Shown: positions 41,052-49,108 of the stretch, in pieces | Numbering within the stretch: position 1 is the first letter of the stretch | How the letters are laid out: each line of letters begins with the position of its first letter | The notes under the pieces: generated by a model | The model's input: the letters and a program-made list of their open reading frames with translations, nothing else | Database searches by the model: none | What the model was told of the DNA's origin: nothing | Source: Tabrizicola_A sp965284335 | Lineage (GTDB): Bacteria > Pseudomonadota > Alphaproteobacteria > Rhodobacterales > Rhodobacteraceae | DNA: 64,000 nt | Reading direction: 5' to 3' (one strand) | Assembly (NCBI RefSeq): GCF_965284335.1 | Contig: NZ_OZ260076.1 | Position numbers and translations under genes: made by a program

Positions 41052-42914
41052 ATGTCCAGCATTGCCGGGAACATCACCACCACCGCCATTCTTAGCCCGG
41101 GCGAGATGGAAACCCACACGCTCGACACGGCGACCGATCAGGATTGGTTCGGCGTCAGCCTGATCGCCGGGCTGGACTACAGCTTTAGCGTCTTTTCCTC
41201 GGGCGGGCCGGGGATCGGATTGGCGGGGCCAGACATTGCGCTCTATTCCGGCCTTGGGACGCCTTTGGTGTCAGACTTTACGTTTTCCGGTTCCTCTTTG
41301 ACGATCACCTTTCGGGCGGCCAGCACGGGGACGCATTTTGTGGGCGTGCGCGAGCAGAACACTGGCGCCATCGGCCAATATGCGGTGACGTGGAATTCAG
41401 CCGACACCATCCGCGCCGATACCTTGACAACGCATCAATTGGCCGTGAACGGCACCGTCTCGGGTAATCTTGAAACCTCAACAGATTCCGACTGGTTCCG
41501 GCTGAACATGACCTCGGGCCTGTCCTATGGGATCGAGCTGCGCGGCGCGACCACCAATGCGCTGGTGGGGGCCGATCTGCAATTGCGCGATGGCTTTGGC
41601 AATGTCGTGGTCAACAACATCAGCTATTCAGGCACGGTCCATCAGATCACCCACAATGCCACCACAACGGGCGGATATTTCTTTTCGGTCAATGACAACA
41701 GCGGCGACACGGGCGGCTATACCCTGCGCCTGACCGCCACCGACACCATTCAGAACAATCTCTCGACCAGCCATGTGCTGAACCGCGGGGCCACTGTCTC
41801 ATCGCAGATCGACGTTGCGGGCGATACGGATTGGTTCCGGGTCAGCATGAGCGCGGGGCTGACCTATGGGTTTCAGGTGCTGTCAGCCACCACAAACCCG
41901 CTGCAATGGGGTGATTTGCAGCTGCGCGATGGGCAGGGCAATGTCGTGGCCTCGTTCAACAGCTCGTCTGGCGCGACCAATACGCTGGCCTTTACCGCCG
42001 CCTCAAGCGGCACCTATTTTGTCAGCGTGGGCGAAAACAACGGCGATACCGGCGGCTATACCTTGCGCAATATCGGGGCCGACACGGTGCTGTCCAATGT
42101 GGCCACCACCTCGCGGCTGGTCGATGGCGGGCGGATCGGCGGCACGATCGAGATGCTGTCCGACAGCGACTGGCACCGGATTGAGACGGCGCAGGGGCAA
42201 AGCTACACCTTCACCCTGTCGGGCAATGGCACCGCCACCGAATTGGACCGCGTGATCTTGACCCTGCGCGATGCGGCGGGCAATGTGCTGTCCACGCAAT
42301 ATGGCTTTTCGGGCAGCAGCACGATCACCCACACCGCCACCACGACAGGCCCGCTGTTTTTGGATGTGAAAGGCTATGACACAACCCAATGGGGCGGCTA
42401 TGTGCTGACCTCGGTGTCAAACGCGCCCAGCCTGACCGGCACCGCCGGGGCCGACCGCATCCAAGGCGGGGCAGGCGCCACCATCATCAACGGCAAAGGC
42501 GGCAATGACATTCTGAACGGCGGCGCGGGCAATGACCGGCTTTATGGCAGCACCGGCAATGACACGCTTTTTGGCAATGCCGATCACGACCGGCTGTTTG
42601 GCGGGGCGGGGGCCGACCGGCTTTTGGGCGGGTCGGGCGCTGACAGCCTTGAAGGCGGGGCAGGCAATGACGTGCTGACCGGAGGGCTTGGGGCCGACCG
42701 CTTTGTGTTCCGCCGCGGCGAAGGGGCAGATCGGATCACCGATTTTCAAGATGGCACAGACCGCATCCAGATCATCGGCGGCCCCACCAGCATTGCCGGG
42801 CTGACGCTGCGCGCGCTTGGCGACGATGTGCGCATCACCTTTGGAACCACGACGATCTTGGTGCAAGACATCACGCTGGGCGAGTTTGGCAACGCTGACT
42901 TTATCTTCTCCTGA
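41052..42914 (+). CDS. secreted PPC-repeat and RTX calcium-binding protein
   Basis: 620 residues. Four tandem beta-sandwich repeats of about 105 residues (roughly 20-125, 130-235, 240-345, 350-465), each with a DSDWFRV-type start, a LRDGxGNVV strand and a GGYTLR end, as in bacterial pre-peptidase C-terminal domains. They are followed by RTX nonapeptides (GGAGNDRL, GGKGGNDIL type) at about 470-570 and a hydrophobic end FGNADFIFS. No signal peptide, so type I secretion is expected, but no T1SS genes are nearby. No protease or other catalytic domain is found. The ATG at 41052 has GCGGAG at proper spacing; a GTG at 41016 is less likely. Confidence 0.88.
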   Translation: MSSIAGNITTTAILSPGEMETHTLDTATDQDWFGVSLIAGLDYSFSVFSSGGPGIGLAGPDIALYSGLGTPLVSDFTFSGSSLTITFRAASTGTHFVGVREQNTGAIGQYAVTWNSADTIRADTLTTHQLAVNGTVSGNLETSTDSDWFRLNMTSGLSYGIELRGATTNALVGADLQLRDGFGNVVVNNISYSGTVHQITHNATTTGGYFFSVNDNSGDTGGYTLRLTATDTIQNNLSTSHVLNRGATVSSQIDVAGDTDWFRVSMSAGLTYGFQVLSATTNPLQWGDLQLRDGQGNVVASFNSSSGATNTLAFTAASSGTYFVSVGENNGDTGGYTLRNIGADTVLSNVATTSRLVDGGRIGGTIEMLSDSDWHRIETAQGQSYTFTLSGNGTATELDRVILTLRDAAGNVLSTQYGFSGSSTITHTATTTGPLFLDVKGYDTTQWGGYVLTSVSNAPSLTGTAGADRIQGGAGATIINGKGGNDILNGGAGNDRLYGSTGNDTLFGNADHDRLFGGAGADRLLGGSGADSLEGGAGNDVLTGGLGADRFVFRRGEGADRITDFQDGTDRIQIIGGPTSIAGLTLRALGDDVRITFGTTTILVQDITLGEFGNADFIFS

Positions 42915-42968
42915 AGCAAAATCGCACTAAGCTTCTTTCAACGGCGCATCACGTCTTGGGAGGAGCTC

Positions 42969-43661
42969 ATGCAGATCATCTGGCTTGGCCATTCCGGCTT
43001 TCGCATCGACATCGAAAGCGCGAGCCTGCTGGTCGATCCTTGGCTAACCGGCAACCCGATGTTTCCCACCGAGCGGCGGGCCGAGGCGATTGCCGGGGCA
43101 ACCCATATCCTTTTGACCCATGCCCACAGTGACCATATGGCCGATGCGGTGGCGCTGGCCAAAGAGCTGGGCATCCCGGTGGTCGGCATCTATGACCTGA
43201 CCGGCTGGCTTGCCGCCCAGCACAGGATTGACACCATCGGGTTTAACAAGGGCGGCACCGTCACCTTGGGCGGCGCGGCGGTGACCATGGTGAACGCGAG
43301 CCATTCGTCCTCGATCTCCACCCCCGAAGGCCCGCGCCATGCGGGTGCCGAGGTGGGCTTTATGATCGCAGGCGAGGGCCACACAATCTATGTCTCGGGC
43401 GATACTGACATCATGGCCGATATGGGCTGGATGGGCGATTACCACAAACCCGACATCGGGATTTTGGCGGCAGGCGGGCATTACACCATGAACATGGCGC
43501 GCGCCGCCTATGCGGCCAAACGCTATTTCGATTTCAAGACCGTGATCCCCTGCCACTACCGCACCTTCCCGGCGCTGGAACAATCGGCCACGGTGCTAGC
43601 CGATGGGTTGCCCGGCGTGCAGGTGATCGAACCCCAAGTGCTGGAGCCGATCCGGCTTTAG
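42969..43661 (+). CDS. UPF0173 metal-dependent hydrolase (metallo-beta-lactamase fold)
   Basis: 230 residues. Metallo-beta-lactamase fold: WLGHSGFRID near residue 5, the metal motif LLTHAHSDHMADA near 48, ASHSSS near 110, VSGDTDIMADM near 140 and PCHYRTFP near 195. Family members are single-domain hydrolases with unknown substrate. GGGAGGAG precedes the ATG. Its stop overlaps that of the convergent tadA. Confidence 0.9.
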   Translation: MQIIWLGHSGFRIDIESASLLVDPWLTGNPMFPTERRAEAIAGATHILLTHAHSDHMADAVALAKELGIPVVGIYDLTGWLAAQHRIDTIGFNKGGTVTLGGAAVTMVNASHSSSISTPEGPRHAGAEVGFMIAGEGHTIYVSGDTDIMADMGWMGDYHKPDIGILAAGGHYTMNMARAAYAAKRYFDFKTVIPCHYRTFPALEQSATVLADGLPGVQVIEPQVLEPIRL

Positions 43662-44116
43662 CGGCGTTCCGCAAAAAACGCCTTCAACAGCGCCTCGGCC
43701 TCCACCGCGCCGATGCCATCATAGACCTCGGGCACATGGTGGCATTGCGGGTGGGAAAACACCCGCGCCCCCACGGCGACCCCGCCAGATTTCGGGTCGG
43801 CCGCGCCATAGTAAAGCCGCGCCACCCGGGCCGCCGAAATGGCCGCCGCACACATCGGGCACGGCTCCAGCGTCACATAAAGATCAGCCCCGCCCAGCCG
43901 CTCGCTGCCCAAGGCGGCGCAGGCCGCGCGGATCGCCAGCACCTCGGCATGGGCGGTCGGGTCGCTCAACTCGCGCGTCCGGTTGCCCGCCCGCGCCACC
44001 ACAGCACCCCCCATGACCACACAGGCCCCCACCGGAACCTCACCGCGTGCGCCCGCATCCCGCGCCTCTTCCAGCGCGATCTCCATAAAGGACCGAAACC
44101 CGCGTTGCTCTTTCAT
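43658..44116 (-). CDS. tadA: tRNA-specific adenosine deaminase
   Basis: Makes inosine at position 34 of tRNA(Arg). 152 residues, the usual size. Zinc and catalytic motif DPTAHAEVLAIRAA near residue 50 (His and the proton-shuttling Glu) and EPCPMCAAAISAARV near 83 (two Cys). Starts at the ATG 44116; the CAAATA-type repeat begins immediately upstream, so the element's TTTCATC end includes this start codon. Terminal overlap of two to three bases with the convergent hydrolase. Confidence 0.94.
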   Translation of the reverse strand: MKEQRGFRSFMEIALEEARDAGARGEVPVGACVVMGGAVVARAGNRTRELSDPTAHAEVLAIRAACAALGSERLGGADLYVTLEPCPMCAAAISAARVARLYYGAADPKSGGVAVGARVFSHPQCHHVPEVYDGIGAVEAEALLKAFFAERR

Positions 44117-44123
44117 CTTGGTT

Positions 44124-44161
44124 CAAATACCCTCTGGGGTCCGGGGGTGGAAAACCCCCGG
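44124..44161 (+). repeat. diverged CAAATA palindromic element
   Basis: Starts CAAATACCCTCTGGGGTCC and ends with the hairpin CCGGGGGT-GGAAA-ACCCCCGG, preceded by TTTCATCTTGGTT. Third copy of the family also found at 2674 and 25249, with more changes. It lies between the divergent tadA and rluB starts. Confidence 0.7.
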
Positions 44162-44192
44162 GGCTGGCCACCCCGTGCCAAGGATGAACGTC

Positions 44193-45605
44193 ATGGCCGG
44201 AAAAGAAAAGCCCACCCCGCAGGGAACCGCCCCCGCAGGCGAACGGATTGCAAAGGTTCTCTCACGCCGGGGCGTCGCCTCGCGCCGCGAGGCCGAACGG
44301 CTGATCGAGGCGGGCGAAGTGACGGTGAATGGCAAGATCATCACCTCCCCGGCGCTGAACGTCACCGATGCTGATCTTATCACGATTTCCGGCCACCCGC
44401 TGCCGCGTCTCGAACCCGCGCGGCTCTGGCTTTACTACAAGCCCGATGGGCTGGTAACCTCGGCCTCGGACGAAAAGGGCCGCGACACGGTGTTTGACCA
44501 CCTGCCCGAAGACCTACCCCGCGTCATGTCGGTCGGGCGGCTGGATCTCAATTCCGAAGGCCTTCTCCTTCTCACCAATGATGGCGAGTTGAAGCGGCGG
44601 TTGGAACTCCCCTCCACCGGCTGGCTGCGCAAATACCGGGTGCGGGTGAACGGCAATCCGACCGATCCTGATCTTGAACCCCTGCGCAAAGGCATCACCG
44701 TGGAAGGCGAGAAATTCCAGCCGATGAATGTGGTCCTTGACCGCCATCAAGGTGCCAATGCCTGGCTGACGGTCGGTCTGCGCGAGGGCAAGAACCGCGA
44801 AATCCGCCGCGCCATGGCGGCGATCAATCTTACCGTGAACCGGCTGATCCGCGTCAGCTATGGCCCGTTCCGGCTGGGCGAGTTGAAGCCCGGCGAGGTG
44901 GAAGAGGTGCGGCCCAAGGTCTTGCGCGAACAATTGGGCGAAGGGGGCGGGCAAGATGCCCCCGATCCCGCCGCGCGCAAGCCCCGCAACGCGGCCCAAA
45001 CCGCCGCCAAGCGCAGCCGCCCCGGTGACGGCGTGCGCGCCTTGGCGCGCGCTTGGGATGATGCGGCGGGCGAAGGCCGAACGATGACCGAGGGGCCAAA
45101 ATCCCCGGCACGGCGCGTCACCACAACCTCGCGGGGTACCTCGCTGGATGACGACGACCGCAACACCCGCAGCCCACGCGGCGCGGTCCTGTCCGGCAAA
45201 CCGCGCAGCGCTGCCGCCCCCCGCCGCAGCGCAGGCGAGGCTGCCGAGCCTGCCCCGCGCAGCTTTGGCACCGCAAAAACCTTCAGCACCACCAAATCAG
45301 CCGCCCCCTCAGCGCCCCGCCCGCGCCGCGAGGCGCCAAACGCAGACCGCCCGAGCGCCAAGCCCTTTGCCCGCGACGCGCGAGACGCGCGCAGCCCAGA
45401 TCGTGGTTCAGATCGGGGGCCAAAACCTTTTGCGGCAAAGCCAAGTGGCGCAAAATCGGGGGCCGACAGAGCCGCCAAACCGGGCGCGCCCCGCCCCACA
45501 ACTCCCAAAGGGGCCGCACCCAAAGCCGCGGCCCCCAAAATCGCGGGCCCCAAAATCGCAGGTCCGCGCGGGCCAAAGCCACCGACCCGGCCGCGCAAAG
45601 GCTGA
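44193..45605 (+). CDS. rluB: RluB/RsuA-family pseudouridine synthase with long basic tail
   Basis: 470 residues. An S4 RNA-binding domain (RIAKVLSRRGVASRREAERL near 18) is followed by the RsuA-type catalytic core: PRVMSVGRLDLNSEGLLLLT near 105, with the catalytic Asp in GRLDLNSEG, KYRVRVNG near 155 and EGKNREIRRAM near 205. RluB modifies U2605 of 23S rRNA in E. coli. After about residue 250 comes an unusually long Ala/Pro/Lys/Arg tail of about 220 residues, low in complexity, typical of alphaproteobacterial members. AAGGA precedes the ATG at 44193 at proper spacing; an ATG at 44184 is less likely. Confidence 0.9.
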   Translation: MAGKEKPTPQGTAPAGERIAKVLSRRGVASRREAERLIEAGEVTVNGKIITSPALNVTDADLITISGHPLPRLEPARLWLYYKPDGLVTSASDEKGRDTVFDHLPEDLPRVMSVGRLDLNSEGLLLLTNDGELKRRLELPSTGWLRKYRVRVNGNPTDPDLEPLRKGITVEGEKFQPMNVVLDRHQGANAWLTVGLREGKNREIRRAMAAINLTVNRLIRVSYGPFRLGELKPGEVEEVRPKVLREQLGEGGGQDAPDPAARKPRNAAQTAAKRSRPGDGVRALARAWDDAAGEGRTMTEGPKSPARRVTTTSRGTSLDDDDRNTRSPRGAVLSGKPRSAAAPRRSAGEAAEPAPRSFGTAKTFSTTKSAAPSAPRPRREAPNADRPSAKPFARDARDARSPDRGSDRGPKPFAAKPSGAKSGADRAAKPGAPRPTTPKGAAPKAAAPKIAGPKIAGPRGPKPPTRPRKG

Positions 45606-45786
45606 CCCTTGCGCGCCTTTGGGGGAAGAAAGCCGATGTTTCCCCCGAACATAAGCTGGCACCAAGCCAGCAGCATGCCTATAGTTTGCCGCACCCGCCG
45701 GGGCCTTGGCCCCACGCGGGCCGCGTTTAGAGATCAGGTCGCCGCCTCAGCGGGTGCCTGTTGGTTTGATTAAAAGGGTGTTTCAG

Positions 45787-45870
45787 ATGTCGCAAACGGC
45801 GCACCGATCCCTGTTTTACTATCTCCTTTTGGCGCTTGTCGCCTATGTTGCCTTTGGCGGGGGCGTCTGA
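45787..45870 (+). CDS. 27-residue membrane microprotein coupled to xpaC
   Basis: Reads MSQTAHRSLFYYLLLALVAY then VAFGGGV and stops; one transmembrane helix of about 17 residues after a short polar start. AAAAGGGTG sits about nine bases upstream. The stop overlaps the next start as TGATG, which implies translational coupling. Too short for automatic gene calling. Function unknown; the context suggests a small membrane partner or regulator of the XpaC/TelA proteins, or a leader that sets xpaC translation. Confidence 0.6.
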   Translation: MSQTAHRSLFYYLLLALVAYVAFGGGV

Positions 45871-46763
45871 TGGCCCAGCGTTTTGGCGGAAAATTCAGCC
45901 CAAACCCGCAAGACCGCCCCGCGCCGGGCCAAACCCAACCTGCGCCCGCACCCGCCGCACCCTCGCGCGATCAGCGCCGGGCGCGGACCTTGGGGATCTT
46001 TGCGCTGGCCTTTTTGATCCCGGCCTTTTGGGGCGATGCGCAGCAATTGGTGCTGTCACTGGCCGCCGGGGGCACGCTTTTGGCCGCCGCATGGATGACG
46101 CGCGAAGGCGCCCGCGCCGCCGAGGCCTTTGACGCGCGCAAGGTGGCCCGCCGCCCTGCCCTGCCGCGCAAAATCCTTGGCGCGGCGCTGACCGGGGGCG
46201 CGCTTTTTCTGGGCGGCTTGGCCCAGCATCCCGCCGGCGCTGCCAGCGCGAACCTTTTCAACCCCGCCCTTCTGGCGCTTGCCGGGCTTGCGCTCCATCT
46301 TCTGGCCTTTGGCCTTGACCCGCTGCGCGACAAGGGCACGGCGGGCATCGACAGCTTTCAAACCGACCGCGTCGCCCGCGCCGTGGACGAGGCCGAGGCG
46401 CATCTGGCCGCCATGTCCGACGCCATTTTGCGCGCCAGGGATCGCAGCCTTGAAACCCGCGTCGCCCGCTTTGCCGAGACCGCCCGCCAGCTTTTCCGCA
46501 CGGTCGAGGCCGACCCCGGCGATCTGACAGCGGCGCGCAAGTTCCTGTCGGTCTATCTGATGGGCGCGCGCGATGCGACGGCGAAATTCGCCGATCTTTA
46601 CGCCCAAAACCGCAGCGCCACCGCCCGCGCCGATTACGAGGCGCTGCTCAATGATCTGGAAACCACCTTTGCCAGCCGCACCACCGCGCTTCTGGCCGGG
46701 GGCCATACCGATCTTGACGTTGAAATCTCGGTCCTGCGGGATCGGCTGAAACTTGAAACCTGA
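45870..46763 (+). CDS. XpaC family membrane-associated protein
   Basis: 297 residues. Polar Pro/Gln/Ala-rich N-terminus, then two pairs of hydrophobic segments (about 42-80 and 100-145), and a helical, charged C-terminal half with FQTDRVARAVDEAEAHLAAM near 160. This layout matches the XpaC/5-bromo-4-chloroindolyl phosphate hydrolysis family; despite that name no phosphatase motif is seen, and a structural or scaffolding role is more likely. In Bacillus xpaC is paired with the TelA-like yaaN, as here. Coupled by TGATG to the microprotein upstream and followed 34 bp later by telA. Confidence 0.82.
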   Translation: MAQRFGGKFSPNPQDRPAPGQTQPAPAPAAPSRDQRRARTLGIFALAFLIPAFWGDAQQLVLSLAAGGTLLAAAWMTREGARAAEAFDARKVARRPALPRKILGAALTGGALFLGGLAQHPAGAASANLFNPALLALAGLALHLLAFGLDPLRDKGTAGIDSFQTDRVARAVDEAEAHLAAMSDAILRARDRSLETRVARFAETARQLFRTVEADPGDLTAARKFLSVYLMGARDATAKFADLYAQNRSATARADYEALLNDLETTFASRTTALLAGGHTDLDVEISVLRDRLKLET

Positions 46764-46797
46764 TCCCTTCATTCCCCTTTTTGCCAGTGAGAGTGCC

Positions 46798-47982
46798 ATG
46801 ACCCAATCCATCCAATCCGCCGCCGCATCGACCCTTGCCGAGGTTGAAAAGGTCACCGCCGTGATCCTGCCCGAACCGGGCACCGCCATCGTGCCGCTCA
46901 GCGAGGCCAAGGCCGAAGAGGCCGCCGCCATCCGCACCCGCATGGCCGAATTGGATCTGACCAACACCCAGTCGATCATCAGCTTTGGCTCGGCCGCACA
47001 GGCCGAATTGCAGGTGATCAGCCAAGAAATGCTGTCAGGCGTGAAAAACAAAGACGTCGGCCCCGCAGGCGACAGCCTGCGCGATATCGTCACCACGCTG
47101 CGCGGTTTTTCGGTGTCGGAACTGGATGTGCGGCGCGAAACCAAATGGTGGGAGCGCCTGATGGGCCGCGCCGCCCCCTTTGCCAAATTCATCGCCCGCT
47201 TCGAAGAGGTGCAAGGCCAGATCGACAAGATCACCGCAAACCTGCTGACCCATGAGCATACCTTGCTCAAAGACGTTAAATCCCTTGATATCCTTTATGA
47301 AAAAACCCTGACCTTCTATGACGAGCTGGCGCTTTACATCGCCGCCGGCGAGGCCAAGCTGGCCGAGGTGGATGCCAAAGACATCCCCGCCAAAGAGGCC
47401 GCCGTTACCGCCGCCCCCGAGGCCGATCAGGTCAAACGCGCGCAAGAGCTGCGCGACCTGCGCGCCGCGCGCGATGATCTTGATCGCCGCATCCATGACC
47501 TACGCCTGACCCGCCAAGTCACCATGCAATCGTTGCCCTCGATCCGGCTGGTTCAGGAAAACGACAAAAGCCTCATCACAAAGATCAACTCTACCCTCGT
47601 CAACACCGTTCCCTTGTGGGAAACTCAGCTTGCGCAGGCAGTGACCATCCAACGCAGCAAAGAAGCGGCCATCGCGATTCGTGAGGCGAATGACTTGACG
47701 AACGACCTTCTCACCTCGAACGCAGAAAACCTGCGCGAGACCAACCGCATCGTGCGCACCGAAATGGAGCGTGGCGTCTTTGACATTGCGGCGGTGAAAC
47801 AGGCCAATGCGTCCTTGATCGCCACCATCGAAGAAAGCTTGGCAATCGCCGATGAGGGCAAGGCGCGCCGCGCCGCCGCCGAGGTAGAGCTGGTCAAGAT
47901 GGAGCATGATCTGCGCGACACCCTGTCAGCGGCGCGCGCGCGCAGCACCGGCACCGGGGCCACCATCGGCGGCGCGGTCTGA
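46798..47982 (+). CDS. telA: TelA family protein (tellurite/toxic anion resistance)
   Basis: 394 residues, TelA/KlaB family. Largely alpha-helical and coiled-coil-prone: an N-terminal Ala/Glu-rich region, then conserved WWERLMGRAAPFAKFIARFE near residue 118, LLTHEHTLLKDVKSLDILYE near 145, and TMQSLPSIRLVQENDKSLI near 243. TelA proteins are cytoplasmic and linked to tellurite and antimicrobial peptide resistance and to membrane stress. Follows xpaC, the partner also seen in Bacillus (yaaN). The start at 46798 gives MTQSIQSAAA; the upstream in-frame codons belong to the gap after xpaC. Confidence 0.92.
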   Translation: MTQSIQSAAASTLAEVEKVTAVILPEPGTAIVPLSEAKAEEAAAIRTRMAELDLTNTQSIISFGSAAQAELQVISQEMLSGVKNKDVGPAGDSLRDIVTTLRGFSVSELDVRRETKWWERLMGRAAPFAKFIARFEEVQGQIDKITANLLTHEHTLLKDVKSLDILYEKTLTFYDELALYIAAGEAKLAEVDAKDIPAKEAAVTAAPEADQVKRAQELRDLRAARDDLDRRIHDLRLTRQVTMQSLPSIRLVQENDKSLITKINSTLVNTVPLWETQLAQAVTIQRSKEAAIAIREANDLTNDLLTSNAENLRETNRIVRTEMERGVFDIAAVKQANASLIATIEESLAIADEGKARRAAAEVELVKMEHDLRDTLSAARARSTGTGATIGGAV

Positions 47983-47986
47983 TCCC

Positions 47987-48973
47987 ATGGCGCGGGGCGG
48001 GCAACAGGGGCGGCATCTCTTGCGACAGCCAAAGGCACGCCAAATCGGGGCCTTGGCCCTGTCGCTTGCGGTTTTGGCCGGCTGCGCTGCGCCGGTTGCC
48101 ACCCCGCGCACCCCCCTTGTGCCGCCGCCGATGCCCGCCACCCTGCCGCCGCCCTCGCTGGTGGAAAGCCCCGAAAGTGCCGCCGCCCGCGCCTATTATG
48201 CCCAAGTGCAACAAGCACTCTTGTCGCGCGGACTGATGCGCACCGACCCCGGCGGCCCCGACACCCCCTATACCGACCGGATGCTGGCCGAAACCTTCAT
48301 TCAGATCGCGCTCTATGATGAATATATCCCCGGCACCGGGGGCCTGCGCGCCAGCGGAAAGCCCAGCACGCTGCGCCGCTGGACGGCCCCCGTGCGGGTG
48401 GGGCTGCGCTTTGGCCCTTCGGTCAGCGCCGAGATGCGGACAACCGACACCGCGCGCGTGGCCTCTTATCTGGCGCGGCTGTCGCGGGTCACGGGCCATC
48501 CGATCCGGCTGGATGACAACAATCCGAACTTCCATCTGCATATCGTGTCAGAAACCGAACGCCGGGCGCTCGGGCCCGCCTTGCAGGCGGCCTTGCCGGG
48601 GATTGGGGCGGCCGATGTGGCGGGGCTGACGAATATGCCGCAATCGACCTATTGCGCGGTTCTGGCGCAATCGCGCGGCCAAAGCGGGGTCTACACCCGC
48701 GCCTTTGCCGTGGTGCGGGCCGAACATCCCGATCTCTTGCGCCTGTCCTGCCTGCATGAAGAAATCGCCCAAGGTCTGGGCCTGCCCAATGACAGCCCCC
48801 GCGCGCGCCCCTCGATCTTTAACGATGACGAGGAATTCGCGCTCTTGACCCGGATGGATGAGGCGATGCTGCGCATCCTTTACAACCCCGCCCTGCGCCC
48901 CGGCATGACCGAGGCCGAGGCTCGCCCCATCGTCCAAGAGCTTGCGACCAAATTGATGGGCGGCGGCAGTTAA
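47987..48973 (+). CDS. DUF2927 lipoprotein
   Basis: 328 residues. Signal with lipobox LAGC after a long basic N-terminus (ALALSLAVLAGCAAP ends near 40), then a Pro-rich spacer. The DUF2927 region (about 120-300) shows VRVGLRFGPSV, SRVTGHPIRLDDNNPNFHLH, and the C-terminal CLHEEIAQGLGLPNDSP, which looks like the HExxxQxLGLxNDS site of a zincin-like metalloprotease. DUF2927 proteins have no proven function. It begins 4 bp after the telA stop, so it belongs to the same unit. Possibly a periplasmic or outer-face protease of the system. Confidence 0.85.
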   Translation: MARGGQQGRHLLRQPKARQIGALALSLAVLAGCAAPVATPRTPLVPPPMPATLPPPSLVESPESAAARAYYAQVQQALLSRGLMRTDPGGPDTPYTDRMLAETFIQIALYDEYIPGTGGLRASGKPSTLRRWTAPVRVGLRFGPSVSAEMRTTDTARVASYLARLSRVTGHPIRLDDNNPNFHLHIVSETERRALGPALQAALPGIGAADVAGLTNMPQSTYCAVLAQSRGQSGVYTRAFAVVRAEHPDLLRLSCLHEEIAQGLGLPNDSPRARPSIFNDDEEFALLTRMDEAMLRILYNPALRPGMTEAEARPIVQELATKLMGGGS

Positions 48974-49108
48974 GCCAAGAAAAGCCGCCAGATCGGGGCG
49001 CAAATTCCCCCCCATCGCCGCGGCAAAAGGGCTTCAAACCGCGGCCACAACCGCTATGTTAAAGGTCATTGGGGCGCCGGGTCTGCCCGATTTTGAAAGG
49101 CTTTCGCC

